The position numbers and the translations under genes were made by a program. A DNA stretch of 64,000 bases, from contig NC_084834.1 of NCBI RefSeq assembly GCF_033115175.1, forward strand, positions 78,078,462-78,142,461, in the 5' to 3' direction. Origin of the DNA: Lepus europaeus. Taxonomy: Eukaryota > Chordata > Mammalia > Lagomorpha > Leporidae. How positions within the stretch are numbered: the stretch's first letter is position 1; the number at the start of each line of letters is the position of its first letter. A model generated the notes under the pieces. That model saw only the letters and a program-made list of their open reading frames with translations. It was not told the origin of the DNA and made no database searches. This document shows positions 9,906 to 22,159 of this stretch, in pieces.

Positions 9906-12205
9906 AGTACACTGCTCACTGAAATTTTGATAGTGGAATTTTTGGTCAGGTGATCTACCTTCCATGATTGGTAGGAACCTATTTTTTTGTAGCTACTCAG
10001 AGTTAGGATGCAACCTTTAAGATGAATGAATCCAGCCTCTACGGAGAGGAGAGATCCTCTTCTTGCTACTTCAACGTTAGCGTTTACAGTGAGAAATAAG
10101 TGATATAAGACAAGGCAGCCATTGCCTTTTCAGAAAAGGGAGAAATAGTTGATAATTTCTCTTAGACACCTCTTCCTTCTTTAACATGTCCTAAATCCCA
10201 AACACAAGGTCTTTTTGTATTCTAGAAGACAGTTTGCTAGCATTCAAATGTATCATTTTACCATCTGTTAGCCTATATTAATAGTCCATTTTCTTAACAT
10301 TGTTTAGTTTATCTGTGATGGACTCTGCAGAGCTTCCCTTATTGAAAACTTGTTTTTAGCTGCTCTTTTCTCATCCTTATTCTTGTATGTGACATGGGAG
10401 TTAAAATGTAACTACAGTAAAAGCCTCCTCAGTTGTTGACACCTTTCTTGCCTGCTTTGCTTTCTAAATAAGTCTCAAGCTATATCTCTAGCTTTGTTCA
10501 GCTTTGGAACACTATTCTTACAGGTCTGGGACTCTTTTATTATACTTGATTACAGTACTGTCCCTGTCACTTGTCATTCAATTCTTTGTTTGAAGAGCTT
10601 CAATACAGCCACATTAGAATCATCACATGTAGGGCTGGTGTTGTGTCACAGTGCTTTAAGCCATGGCCTGTGATGCCCTAATCCCATATGAGTGCCATTT
10701 TGAGTCCCAGCTGCTTGTCTTCTGATATAGCTCCCTGCTAATGTGCCTGGGAAAGCTGCAGAAGATGACCCAAGTGCTTGCGCCCCTGCACCCATATAGA
10801 AGACCTATATGGAACTCTTAGCTCCCGGTTTTGACCTGGTCCAGCCCTGGCTGTTGTGACAATTTGGGGAATGAACCAGAAGACGAAAGATCTCTCTCTC
10901 TCTCTTGCTCTTTTTCTCTCTCCCTCCTTTATCTCCCTTTCTCTCTCTGTAACTCTACCCTTCAGATAAATAAAATAACACTCTAATTTTTGTTTAAATT
11001 AGGGTCTATTCTTGTCAAAGAATGTTAAATCCTGAAATTAATTGATGCATAGACAAAAAAAAAAAAGCAGTATCATTACCAATGAATGATGTCAGTGAGT
11101 TTGTGTTTAATTCTTTTTAAAAAGCAGTATTACATTTAGGATCAGTAGAAATAACAAAGTTACTCCCATTAGAAGAAATGAAGCCGCCAAGGAAGAAGGG
11201 GAGACACAAAGGGCAAGATGGCTGCCTTATCACTAGCAGTGAAGTTGGGAGAAAGCAGGGCTCAGCTACTCCTGGCAGTACTGAGGACTTTCTTTGGGGC
11301 TGGAGAACTATTCAAAAGGGACAAGAGAAATAAATGTATTCTCTTCCAGTGACAGGCTGCTTCCTTTCCCAAGGAGTATAGATTCAGACAGTTTGGAGTG
11401 GGGGTGGGGGGCTTTTCCAACAGGAACTGCTCATCAGAATAGCTCCAGAGTGAGAGCCAATGCTCCTGATAAGTGAGACAGAATTAGCTTCAGGGAGGAG
11501 GTGGATAACTTGCAGAACCTGAATGGTGTAGATAATTAAGATGGGACAAAGATCAGGGTAGGAACTGATAGCAAGAAGCCATACAGAAGAAAATAATCAA
11601 TGGTACCTGGAATGCCACTTTATTCAGACCTCTTTCAGACAATTTTTAATAAAATTCAGTAACAAATTATTTGGAGTTTGTTATTCATATATGATATAGA
11701 TAAGCAACTCCTTAAAACAGCAGGAAGGATTTGCTTTCTGGTAATATTGTGATCCAGATAGAATAGCCCTTTGTGGAAAAACACTTACAAATGTTGGATA
11801 AAAGTAAAGCAGATATAATGAATACATGGGTGAAGCAGCAAGAAAGAAAGGGAAACGATTTGGAAACATTAAGAAAGCACATTTTAGACAAGAAGGATGC
11901 TCTAGCATTGGTTTTTCCCTGAGGGTTGATAATCCATGGTGTTAATCCACAGTAGGCTCAAATGTACGTTTAAGGAAACTCAAGCAAAAGTGTAGAAGAT
12001 GAATATGGCACAGAAGCCCTTAGGAGCCTGGGTCAGACACACAGGCATACAGCCAGCATCTTCCTGAAAGATAGAACATGTAATGAAAACGACTTTTCCT
12101 TCCCTGTGGCTTCAAATAAACAGGGAAAGAAAAGGCAAGATTCTTCTGAGAATTCTTGGTGTCAAGCAAAAGCCACCTGTGTTCTGGAAATACGATCTAC
12201 CTTAT
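9906..12205. other. Unique sequence with one SINE; no ADH exon 7 found
   Basis: Expected position of ADH exon 7. No GRTWKG-type block on the + strand. Nothing else recognised outside the SINE. Confidence 0.4.
10632..10975 (+). mobile_element. C-repeat SINE, older
   Basis: GGGCTGGTGTTGTGTCACAGTG to CCTTCAGATAAATAAAATAA with a long CT-rich run. Confidence 0.88.
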
Positions 12206-12208
12206 TGG

Positions 12209-12719
12209 TGTTCTTACCAGAGAAGCAAAGGGTCCTTGTCTTTGCGCAAGAAAGAATTCAGGCATGAGACAGAGAGCAGGGGAAAATAACATAGCAAGGT
12301 TTATTAGGGTAGGAACATCCGTAAGAATGGATGGACACCTCTCCAGACAGAACCTGAGACAGAGTACACAGTTTACATTTAGGCTGGGGCTTTTAAGGGG
12401 ATGGGTCTTGCCTTCCCTCTCCCTCTCCTTCTTCTCCTCCTAAACAAAGGACTTGTTGGATGTAAATATGAAAAATTCCTTTCTGAGTTTTCCCCCTGAA
12501 GTTATCAGACAGGGGGATCCTGGCTGGCATAGCCCTGCCTTAGAGGTAGTATGGTTATCAGGTAGAAGGGGCAGGACCCCCTGGAAGGTCATCAGGATCC
12601 GGGCAGGCAGCACGTTTGAAGTGCAGATACTGGGCTGCACCTGGAAGGTTATCGGGATGACTTTGAGATGTGGATGCTGGACCTAGATGTCAATGTCAAT
12701 TCCTTAGGCCTTTGTCACA
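12209..12719 (-). mobile_element. Probable solo LTR, gammaretrovirus (class I) type
   Basis: Read on the minus strand it begins TGTGACAAAGGCC. It has a TATA-like CTTAAAAGCCCC near 12,395 and a polyadenylation signal within CTAATAAACCTTGC near 12,305. After a pyrimidine/CAAAGACAAGGACCC stretch it ends GGTAAGAACA. This promoter-polyA spacing fits an LTR. I could not find a matching TSD, so the ends are approximate. Confidence 0.62.
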
Positions 12720-12959
12720 CACACATAAGCTCATTTCTGACTTCCTTCCTAACAGTGTGACCCAGAGACTCTTAAGCATCTCCAGATGAGCAAGGTCCTG
12801 AGGTCCCTGCAGAAATAGACACAAATCTTTTGTGCAGAAATGCACTGCATTGGTAGGTTGCAAAAAAAGCCATCAGATCGTTTCAAGGCACAAGATATTT
12901 TACACACACACACACACACTATGAAACAAGATACCACAAGCTGTGAAGTGCTGAAGTTA

Positions 12960-13300
12960 AAGTAACAGCAATGGAGGCACTGGCCTTTGTATCTGACATC
13001 CAACTTTCACCCAGCCCTGCCTCTCCAGGATCTTCCCTAAGGAAGAAGAGTCAGGAGGATGGGCACCTGAGCCAGAGATGGCCATTCCCTAGGAGACTTC
13101 ATCTGCGTAACAAGACAATCCTTGCTCTCCTTCTCCAGCCTTTACAAGCCTGTGCCACCTCCATTCCCCCTCCCCCAGCTCTCTGTAAGGTTTGGCCATC
13201 TTGCTCCTCTTGAGGTTTTCCTGCCTTAGGCAGACAATAAAACCGTGTGTTCTTTTCCTTGATATCTATTGTCACGTTGTTTGGTAGACTAAAATTATCA
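12960..13300 (+). mobile_element. Possible LTR fragment
   Basis: A pyrimidine-rich segment leads to CAGACAATAAAACCGTGTGTTC at 13,230-13,251, an LTR-like R/U5 junction with a polyadenylation signal. No clear ends or TSD; the family is unknown. Confidence 0.35.
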
Positions 13301-13767
13301 AATCTTCAGAGGGAAATGAGCTCAGACCCAGGCATGCAGAGCTGCCATTCAGATAGCTCTGACCCAGTGGACTCTGGATCCCAGGGCCCAGTTTTGACTC
13401 TGAATAAACTGAGAAAATGCTATTATTTGATATTTAAGTGCTAATTTAAGAAAAAGGTTAAAGAGCAATCTCAGCCAGTTGGGCATCCATAAGAGATATT
13501 TCACAGATACTGAAGAGTTAGGGTGACAGTCTGTTTCTGATGTAAAACAAAAAACACTTAAGGAAAAGCTATGATGTGAGCGGATAAAAAGAGGAGAAAG
13601 GGGCTCTTGCACGCCTCTTGTAAAAAATCGCTGGTGGTTTAATATCTAAACTTCTTAAAAGGATATATCAGGGTGGGGTTTTTTTGGAACAGAAGACTTG
13701 TTCAATTCTTGCCGTTTATTCTAAGAATTTTATCCCTGCACTTGGCAAGGTTTGAACATCATGCTCA

Positions 13768-13781
13768 CCACTAGGTGGCAG
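13768..13781 (+). promoter_or_regulatory. Match to the CTCF core motif
   Basis: CCACTAGGTGGCAG fits the CTCF core consensus (CCACNAGGTGGCAG) at every position. CTCF binds such sites to form insulators and loop anchors. It lies in unique sequence between ADH pseudoexons, outside any repeat I recognise. Binding is inferred from sequence only. Confidence 0.6.
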
Positions 13782-13984
13782 CAATGTGTTGTATACAGAC
13801 ATCACGGAGCGCCACTCAGCTGTGGCGGAGAGGAGCCAGAACATAAGCTTGTGGTGGTCAAAAGCGCTGCTGGCGTTCAGTTCCCTCCCTGTTAATAAAG
13901 CTCTTTGGAAGCAAAAATCAATGAAGGCTTATGTGCAGCACTTTCAGTAATATTCTCTTGGTAAATGGAGCATTCTGCAGAGAT

Positions 13985-14100
13985 TGCTTCCGTGAGTGCA
14001 ACTGACATTAGGTATCTTGGCACTGTCACTTACTAGCAACTGACCTCAGTGATGTACAGTTTTCTTTCCATTAAACTAGGAGAACTTAAAATATGATGCC
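13985..14100 (+). repeat. MIR SINE fossil
   Basis: CACTGTCACTTACTAGCAACTGACC and a following TTTCTTTCCATTAAACTAGG fit the MIR core and 3' region. Confidence 0.6.
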
Positions 14101-14139
14101 CCAGGTTAAGCATTGTAAGCAATTAAAATCATTCCTGCA

Positions 14140-14395
14140 GGGGCCAGCATTGTGGCACAGTGGGTTAAGCTGCTGCTTGTGTTACGAGTCCCAGCTGCTC
14201 TACTTCTGATCCATCTTCCTCCTAATGAGCCTGGGAAGGCAGCAAAAGATGGCCCAAGTAGTTGGGTCCCTGCCACCCACAAAGGAGACCTGGATGGAGT
14301 TCCTAGCTCCTGGCCTCAGCCTGGCTCAGCCCCGGCTGTTGTGGCCAATCAGGAAATGAACCAATCTCCCTTTCTCTCTTGGTTTCAAATAATGG
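14140..14395 (+). mobile_element. C-repeat SINE, internally shortened
   Basis: GGGGCCAGCATTGTGGCACAG start; the usual CT run is nearly absent before TTGGTTTCAAATAATGG. Confidence 0.85.
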
Positions 14396-15084
14396 ATAGA
14401 TAGAAAGATACTCATTCCTACAGAAATGTCTGACAGACTCAAAAGTGCTGGAGAAACATGGCTGCCATTGACTCTTAAGTTGTTGTAGGCTTGTCCTATG
14501 AGGAACAGTGGTCTTTATGCTGGGCACAGCAAAGGATCTCATGAGGGCTTTTGACAGGGAGACTGAAGATGTAAGTGTGGAATTCACCCTCTAGGATAAC
14601 TCCACACATATTTACTGAGTGAATGAAACAGTGAATGAATCTACAGGACAAGCGTGGAGCTGACGAGATGCAGGGTGCTGTCCTAGACTCTTCTGCTGGA
14701 CAGCAGGCTAGGGAGGAGAGCCCAAAGATGGGCGGGGGCGGGGGGGGGTGGGACAGGAAGTCCAGGCAGTGACAGGCACTGTGCCTGTGGAGCAGCTGCA
14801 GTCAGGACAGTTGTGGTGACCCTGAGGGACACCCCCTGCAGAAGTCAACACATTGAGAGTTTCCCCAGAAAGCATGGTTTATTAACATCTGGTGCCAGGG
14901 CTTTCACCTAAATTGAAAAACCTGATCCTGCTTCTATTCTGTGTTTGGCAACTCTGCCTCAAGGGCAAATGTTAGCCTCCTAAGCTTAGGATTTTCTGAG
15001 TGTCTGCTTTCTGCTAGGGACCAGAGAAGGGCTGCAGGGCATGGCCAGGGAGGTCCCAGTGCCTACTGGGCTAACGAGTAAGAA

Positions 15085-15200
15085 TCTTTGCCCGGACTGA
15101 ACAGCAGAAGCACCTGAGGAGCTTTCTAAAAATCCCATAGACTCTGAAGTAGGGCCTGGACTTAGTGTTCTAAAGCCTTCCCCAGCAGGTGGAGGCAGAG
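15085..15200 (+). mobile_element. MER5A-like hAT DNA transposon fossil
   Basis: AGCACCTGAGGAGCTTTCTAAAAATCCC followed by GAAGTAGGGCCTGGAC and CAGCAGGTGG, in MER5A order. Confidence 0.6.
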
Positions 15201-15887
15201 CCAAGATTGAGACAAATAACTGTAGAGCCAGGCCTCAAGCTAAGACTTGTTCCATAGCCAGAGGTCAGCCATCGCTCCCCCAGAACCAGCCACCCTGTGC
15301 CCTTGTCCATACCACCACCATTTTTAAGCATAAAAATTCCTTCGTGTTCTGTATTATTGATATTTGTGTCTTCACTAATGGATACGTAGTTTGCTGTTTT
15401 TCTTAAAATCTGAACTATGAATGCACCTGGAATTTTTTGGGAACAAAGTCGAAGGCTTCTACATTCAATGCTGGGCAGAATTAACTTCTAACATTTTTCT
15501 TAGCAAGGTGGAGAGGATGGATACCAGAGAATTACTCGCGATTTCAGCTGTCCATCTGTTTCCAGGATATTCCTCACATTTAATCTCTTTGCAGAGTCAT
15601 TTAATCATCTAAAGGAATTCTCCAAGGGCTGATGCTTTAGTTGGCAAGATGAGAGAAAATTCATTTTTCAAGTGAACAAATTCATGAAACTATTTTGTAA
15701 GAGTCCTATAGCCTCTCTCTCTCCCTCTCTCTCTCTCTCTCACTTTCACCCTCACACTCTCACTCTCCCTACCAGAATCTGATAGTCTTAGCAAAATCAT
15801 TTAATTGAATAACTCTAGAAAGGTCAGTTATATGACTGGAGGCCAGTCATGGAGCATCCTACATCTAATTTCCTTCTTTTCTTGAAA

Positions 15888-16218
15888 AAAAAAAAAGATT
15901 TATTCATTTATTTCAAAGACAGAGTTACAGAGAAAGAGGGAGAGACAGAGACAAAGAGAGAGCTTCCATCCACCGGTTAACTCCCCAAATGGCTGCAATG
16001 TCTGGGGATTGTCCAGGCTGATACCAGGAGCCAGGAGCTTCATCCAGTCCCCCTTGTGGGTGCAGGGGTCCAAGCACTGGGGCCGTCTACTGCTGCTTTC
16101 CCAGATACATTAGCAGGGAGGTAGATCAGATGTGGAGCTGCCAGGACTCAAACTGGCACTCATATGGATGCCGGCATCAAAGACAGCGGCTTAACCCATT
16201 TTGCCACAACACTGCCTA
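15888..16218 (-). mobile_element. C-repeat SINE, older
   Basis: AAAAGATTTATTCATTTATTTC to CATTTTGCCACAACACTGCC. Confidence 0.87.
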
Positions 16219-16603
16219 CCCCCAACACCCCCACACTCCCGGACCCAGGTCTAATTTCCACTTCTATAATGAGAAACTTTAACTTACCTAATTGTCAAAA
16301 CCTACCAGTTGCAAAATCTGGTTTAGGTACAAAGGGGGAGATAGAGAGATAGTGGTCAGAGACACAGTTGAGGTCATCCAGGAACTCATGGTGACAATCA
16401 ATAGTCTTTCACAACATTCACGGTCCTCTTCAAATCCTGCCAAGTTATGTCTGATTTCTGCATCACTGCTGCATGATTGACACACGGCAATGAAATACTT
16501 GCTTAGCTTCTTACAGACAAATAAGCAACTCCTCTTTTATAAATTTGTCCTTTTTGAACAAGTGATATATACAGATATTATTTTGTCTATTGCATTAGAA
16601 ATT

Positions 16604-19545
16604 ATTTTTTTAGTAGAAAAGTACCCTTTTATTGAGAGGTAAGACAAGTGTATTTACAATATTCAATTGTTAAGATTATATAATCTGACCATGAGACTTT
16701 TTAAAGCAGCAGTATTGCAGGAATTACAATTTATAGGGGGGAAAAACATTCCAGATGTTTCTGTTACAGAAAATACATTTGAACAATGACAGAAACACTT
16801 AAGGCTAAGTAGTATTAGACCTTTTCCTCCATCTCTATAGAAATAATCAATGTACATTTTTTTTTTGTCACAAAGAAGGCTGATTTTAGAAAGGAATATA
16901 GGATGTATAGTGCTTTCTGTCGGAAGAATGTTTTTAAAATAGAGCCTCATCAAGGGTTCTGAATAAGAAATATACAGTCCTGCCAAGCAGTCCCAAACAC
17001 ACATTTGACTCATTTAAAACTGAAGACTGCTGCAGCCTCTTAATGGTGCTAAGGACTAAAAGATGATTAAATTATTTCTAGTCCAAGAATGCTTTCTGAA
17101 ATAAGATTGTTGAAAAAGGGATCTCTGTTACAGTGCAAGGAACAATTTATTAGAAATTCATGTCTGCAAAGGAGTGAAACAATATAGATGTTCCTTACAT
17201 CAACAGAACTCTTCTTACTCTGAAAATGATTGAGCCACTGTAAATGATATGGCAAAACTATGTTTAACAGAGTCCTTACAGGGCACCTTATATAAGTCAA
17301 CCCTCAAAGTAAATATATTTGACACTGTCCAAGTGAGGATACTAATTTTTGAAGAACATTAGACACAACACTGGGTCTCATATTCCATGAACTATTGAGG
17401 TAGGAATCTCCATGTATCGCCATTTTCACAGATACATCTTAAGTCAAATGCAAGTACCAAAAAAGACAGAAATCCACAAGACTGAACCATCAGACTATGT
17501 ACCAAGTCTTTCCTTCTTTAGACGAGCAAGGTTAGGAGTTCTATGTGCATTGAAAGATTCACTAAAGATAATACAAGCTGTAATATTTTGTAGACATGTT
17601 TGTAAATACATACCACAAATTTCAATTATGATTTTATGAATTAAAAAGCTTTTAAGGTATTAAAAAATAAATAGCTTTTAAAGTATTAAAAAATAAATAG
17701 TGTAAACATTAGTGGTAAAACAAATAGTGCTGTGGCTGCTGAAATGTGTTGTTTTTTTATAAAAGAAACAGCTGCTGTTTCTTGCTGCCAATAAGCAACC
17801 CCCCGCCTTTTTTTTTTAGTGTCATGTTTTTAGGAAACCATAGCTAGTTTAATTCTAATAAAATAAATTTAGGATGTGAACTTAAGTATTTTCTCAATTT
17901 CCTTAACCCAAAGAATGATCATATGACACATATGTCACATATACTCAATTTTGTATATTATGAAAAAGGTGAAAATAAAGGAAGATTCAGATTAAATGAA
18001 CAGCCCTTAAAAAAAAAGTTGTAAGTTTAACTTTTTCACATTCTATGTCTTAAAGTAAACATTATCAAAAGTTAATTTTAATTTATTAAAAACAAAATAA
18101 AAAACCACTGCTAAAATTAGAAAAATAAAAGAATGAAGAAAAACCACATCATGATGTAGAAAAATTGATTTGGTTTGCATCATCTGGTATTGTAAGTACA
18201 AGAATATTCAATGAGACAACCTATGTAACAGACTTCTTCATGGTCGAAAATGCTTTCTGTTAAATGTTTACATGTAATGAAGGATCCTCAGGAGATCATA
18301 ATCCAAAGAAGTATACATACTTCCAGAGCGTGTGGTTGACCAGAAAAGTGCTTAGTCAGCTGCAATTTAGAAAGTAACACAACTAATACTCTGCCTATTC
18401 CAGCAAAAAGACTATTATAGTGTTCAGATTTTCATCTGGCTGTAAAATATTAAGATTCAGAAAGACCACAAAAGTTTTATTGTAACCACATGGTTTTTTT
18501 TTTTTCTTTTCTTTTTTTTTTTTGTAACCACATGTTTAAAAAAAAAAAAAGTGATTCATACATGAAAACTGGGTTTTCCTTGGTTCTAATACATCAAAAT
18601 GACATAATCCAATCTAACTCATGCAACACTTTCAAAGATACGGTGCATTGGAAATATCTTTGCCATTGTAGTGGACATTTCTAAAAAGCAAATGCCCATG
18701 GGTGCTTCTGAACTTGCAAATTAAAAAAAAAACAAAAACAGGCACCACAGTTCTCTGAGGATGGCTGTGTTTCATACGTGGTGGAAAACAATAAAGACAG
18801 CCTTCAGGAGTTCAAATACGCATTCAACATGAATTTCCTCTCCCTCAGTTTGCTTGCTGACTTCAGGTCACCTGATTAGAAGCCTGTTTTCAGTGCTTCT
18901 TTGCTAACTGCTGTTGGTACTTTGTAGGCTATATGTTTTAAACTTCTGTAAAGAAGATTACAAGCTATTTCACGAAATTTAATTTGTGCTGAATATTCTT
19001 CAAAGGACTTTATAAATAATACAATATTTTAAATGAGTCTTCAAATTCACTTGTTGTTATACCATATTGTTGCTTTCTCCAACTTTATCTACAAATGATC
19101 TAATTCCAGGTAAATTTAAGAGGGATCCAAGAACTGGCACTCTTCTAATAAAGCCAACCACCACAGGAAAGAAGCCCCTGAATAAGAGAAACAATCCATA
19201 AATTTCAAAGATCATGCCTATCAAAGGCCAACCGATGAGGACTACAAATACACCACCCAGGAAAAATCCAGTAGCTTTCATTTTATGTTTTTGGAAGAAG
19301 AATCTGAATGTTCTTTCTAAGCCAATTACAAAAGCCAAGCCAGCCACAAACAAAACATTTCCAATAGCCAGAAGTGCTTTGTCAAAAAAGAGAATCATTC
19401 CAAAGAACAGGAAAAACATTCCAAATCCTGTTAATCCCATTCCAATTTTCTGGGTGTCTGTTAAGGAGATCATGACTGCGGCGGCGAGGGCAGCGGTGGC
19501 AGCAGCTCGGAATGCCCAGGGTGGGAAGCTGAGTCGGGAGAAATC
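16604..19545 (-). pseudogene. GOLT1B: GOLT1B processed retrocopy, full length with intact ORF (CDS 19057-19473)
   Basis: GOLT1B (GOT1B) is a small four-helix membrane protein of the early secretory pathway that helps ER-to-Golgi transport. Seen: ATG at 19471-19473 opens a 138-codon ORF ending at 19057, beginning MISLTDTQKIGMGLTGFG and ending GESNNMV, the normal length. From memory it differs from the human protein at only a couple of conservative positions (for example Met for Val near residue 19). There are no introns. A GC-rich 5' leader lies at 19474-19545 and a long 3' UTR extends to an AATAAA near 16,630. A 13-bp perfect TSD (TGCATTAGAAATT) lies at 16591-16603 and 19546-19558. So this is an L1-mediated retrocopy. 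The ORF is open, but expression is unknown. The reading frame continues upstream into a SINE; that extension is an artefact. Confidence 0.93.
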
Positions 19546-19569
19546 TGCATTAGAAATTGTAGCAAACGA

Positions 19570-19908
19570 GGGGCTGGTGCTGTGGCGCAGCAGGTTCAAG
19601 CCCTGTCCTGAAGCACTGGCATCCCATATGAGGCCAGTTCTAGTCCTGGCTGCTCCACTTCTGATCTGACTCTCTGCTGTGACCTGGGAAAGCAGTAGAA
19701 GATGGCCCAAGTGCTTGGGCCCTTGCACCCACATGGGAGACCTGGAAGCAGTTGCTGCCTCCTGGGTTCAGATAGGCGCAGCTCTGGTCGTTGTGGCCAT
19801 CTGGAGAGTGAACCAGCAGATGGAAGACCTCTCTCTCTGTCTCTACCTCTCTCTGTAATTCTGTCTTTCAAATAAATAAACTAAATCTTTAAAAAAATTA
19901 AAAAAAAG
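19570..19908 (+). mobile_element. C-repeat SINE at the edge of the GOLT1B retrocopy
   Basis: TSD AAATTGTAGCAAACGA (19554-19569) and AAATTATAGCAAAAGA (19909-19924). It inserted after the GOLT1B retrocopy, beside its right TSD. Confidence 0.92.
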
Positions 19909-20004
19909 AAATTATAGCAAAAGAAACCAGTTTGTTGGAATATTATGTGAACATTAACCAAAAAAAAGAGTCATGATCTAGAAGATGTATATATCAGATC
20001 CAGT

Positions 20005-20120
20005 CCACTGCTAAATCCCATGTCTTATGTGACCATGGAACAATTATTTAGTCTGTCTCGGCTACATTTCTCACACATCAAAGGTCAACACAAGATAATC
20101 TGTCTATAAGACTTATAATT
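20005..20120 (+). repeat. MIR SINE fossil
   Basis: TGTGACCATGGAACAATTATTTAG followed by TACATTTCTCACACATC, MIR-like. Confidence 0.45.
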
Positions 20121-20321
20121 CTAATGTTCAATGAAAATCATCCTGGAAATGATTTTCTGCTCATTCATATTTATAATATATATGGAGTTTGTATTTATAA
20201 AGATATAATTAAGACTCATTATAATGTTTTAATGACACTTAAGTTATGAAACGTAGTGTGCAATGGGAACAGAGATCTGCTTCTCCACACTGCCCCATCA
20301 AAGGTTAAAGAAGTTCACAAT

Positions 20322-20644
20322 GGCCGGCGCCGTGGCTCAACAGGCTAATCCTCCGCCTTGTGGCGCCGGCACACCGGGTTCTACTCCCAGTTGGGGCGCC
20401 AGATTCTATCCCAGCTGCCCCTCTTCCAGGCCAGCTCTCTGCTATGTCCCGGGAAGGCAGTGGAGGATGGCCCAAGTCCTTGGGCCCTGCACCCGCAGGG
20501 GAGACCAGGAGAAGCACCTGGCTCCTGGCTTTGGATCAGTGAGATGCACCAGCCGCAGCGGCCATTGGAGGGTGAACCAACGGCAAGAAGACCTTTCTCT
20601 CTGTCTCTCTCTCACTATCCACTCTGCCTGTCAAAAAAAAAAAA
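20322..20644 (+). mobile_element. C-repeat SINE, young subfamily
   Basis: Full 5' end GGCCGGCGCCGTGGCTCAAC with intact B-box-like GGTTCTACTCCC. Short TSD TTCACA on both sides. Confidence 0.92.
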
Positions 20645-20861
20645 TTCACATTAAAATAAGAAGGAACCTTAGAGAACATAAGCCTAAAATACTTTCACAC
20701 TTATATAGAGAAAATCATTGTTGTGAGTTGGATTTTCAAAGGAGATGTTTGCCAAATGTTGGGTATCAATTCTCCTCCTGCTACTTGTCTATTGTGAGGT
20801 TGTGGTTATTCTGGTTATGAAATTAATCCACTTAAAATAACAGTGCTAACTTGTTCTACAA

Positions 20862-21147
20862 GAATACTTCAAAGAGTTCATGGAGAATGGAATTAAGTTA
20901 TTCTGGTGTGGGCATTGTAGCACAGCAGGTGAAGCTACTCCTTGGGATGCCCACATCCCATATCAGAATGCTGAGACCAAGCTCCATCTTTACTTCTGAT
21001 CTAGCTTTCTGCTAATATGCACCCTGAGAAACACCAAGTGATCGCGCAAATACTTGGGTCGCTGTCACCCATGTAGAAGACCTAGTTGGAGAACCTGGCT
21101 CCTGGCTCAGCTGTAGGATATTTAGGGAGTGAACCAGAGATGGAATG

Positions 21148-21186
<39 letters not shown>

Positions 21187-21345
21187 ACCTTTCAAATAAA
21201 TACATAAACTCAAAAAAAAATCTAATCTTTCAATGGAAAAAAATTGCCAAAAAAAGTGTATTTTGCTGGACACATTTTTGGAATCCATGCAAATTTTTTT
21301 CATAATACACACTTTCCAGAACTTTTTGAAGATTCCTGTTCTTTG
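20862..21345. mobile_element. Small palindromic MITE, copy 2, split by a SINE
   Basis: Left arm ATACTTCAAAGAGTTCATGG at 20,865; right arm CCAGAACTTTTTGAAGATTC at 21,315. A C-repeat SINE (20,906-21,218) interrupts it. Confidence 0.6.
20906..21218 (+). mobile_element. C-repeat SINE inside a MITE
   Basis: TGTGGGCATTGTAGCACAGC to CTTTCAAATAAATACATAAAC; interrupts MITE copy 2. Confidence 0.85.
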
Positions 21346-21354
21346 GTCAACTTT

Positions 21355-21545
21355 TTAAAGTATACTTATTTTTCTTTTTTGTTTTTTTTCTTTTAATTTT
21401 AAATAGTTTTTTAAACCAATTCAATATGGTTTGTAGATAAAATTCTAAGAACATAATGATATTCCCTTTCTTCCTCCCTGCTACCCTCTTTCCTTCTCCC
21501 TTTCTTTCCATTTTTTTTCAGTTTTTGAGATAACGTATTTTAAAT
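21355..21545 (-). mobile_element. L1 3' UTR fragment, minus strand
   Basis: T-rich start, then the CCCTTTCTTCCTCCCTGCTACC pyrimidine block that is the reverse of the L1 3' UTR purine tract (compare 37,653-37,870). It is oriented opposite to the L1 just to its right. Confidence 0.6.
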
Positions 21546-21960
21546 TCGTATCAAAGTGGAGTTTATCTCAGGCATGCAGGGATGGTTCAACATATGCAAA
21601 TCAGAAAACATGATATATCACAATATAGATTGACAAATAAAAACCACATGATTATCTCAATAAATGCAGATAGAACATTTGATAAAGTACAGCATACTTT
21701 CGTGATAAAAGAAAAACAACCTTAAGCAAATTGGGTAGAGAAATAACATATGTCAACACAATCAAGGAAATATATGACAAATCCATAGCATGCATCACAT
21801 TGAATGAGGAAGAACTGGAAACATTTTCACTAAGATCTGATATATAGGGGGAACCAAAAGATTCCAGTAAGAGACTCTTGGACCTCATAAGAATGTTTGG
21901 TAAAGTTGCAGGTTATAAAATTGATGCAAAAAATCAAGAGTATTTATATGCACAAACAGT
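21546..21960 (+). mobile_element. L1 ORF2 reverse-transcriptase fragment
   Basis: Nucleotide blocks typical of L1 ORF2 (GGGATGGTTCAACATATGCAAATC; a stretch corresponding to the AFD/TLFAD-side region) with frequent stops. It is followed at 21,960-22,160 by mixed AT-rich L1-like sequence, so the old L1 here is rearranged. Confidence 0.75.
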
Positions 21961-22159
21961 GCCTCTGCCTCGACTGAGAAAGCACTTGCAAGATCATTAC
22001 CATTTTGTTTATGGCCTTTGTCTCTATTGTTGAGGAATAGTGGCTTTTTTCTTCATACTACTTGTTTAACTCTTCAGTTACTGTAGGGTTAATCTTATGA
22101 GTATAAAGTAAACAGAAAATAGATCTTTGTAAAAATTAAGAGTGGGAGTAGGAGAGAAA

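Larger units (their letters stand above)
14400..16590. other. Unique sequence with MER5A and SINE
   Basis: Apart from the listed repeats and a CT microsatellite at 15,714-15,740, no coding or RNA signal seen. Confidence 0.4.

Noticed and set aside
10115-10165. Possible ADH exon 8 piece (PLPF, then EKGEIVDN-like wording)
   Set aside because: Only about a dozen residues with weak match and no flanking support; could be chance.
19474-19734. N-terminal extension of the GOLT1B ORF to 225 codons
   Set aside because: The extra residues come from the retrocopy's 5' leader and an adjacent SINE; the family starts at MISLTDTQ.
20322-20420. tRNA-like A and B boxes
   Set aside because: They belong to the tRNA-derived head of the C-repeat SINE; no cloverleaf or tRNA 3' end follows.
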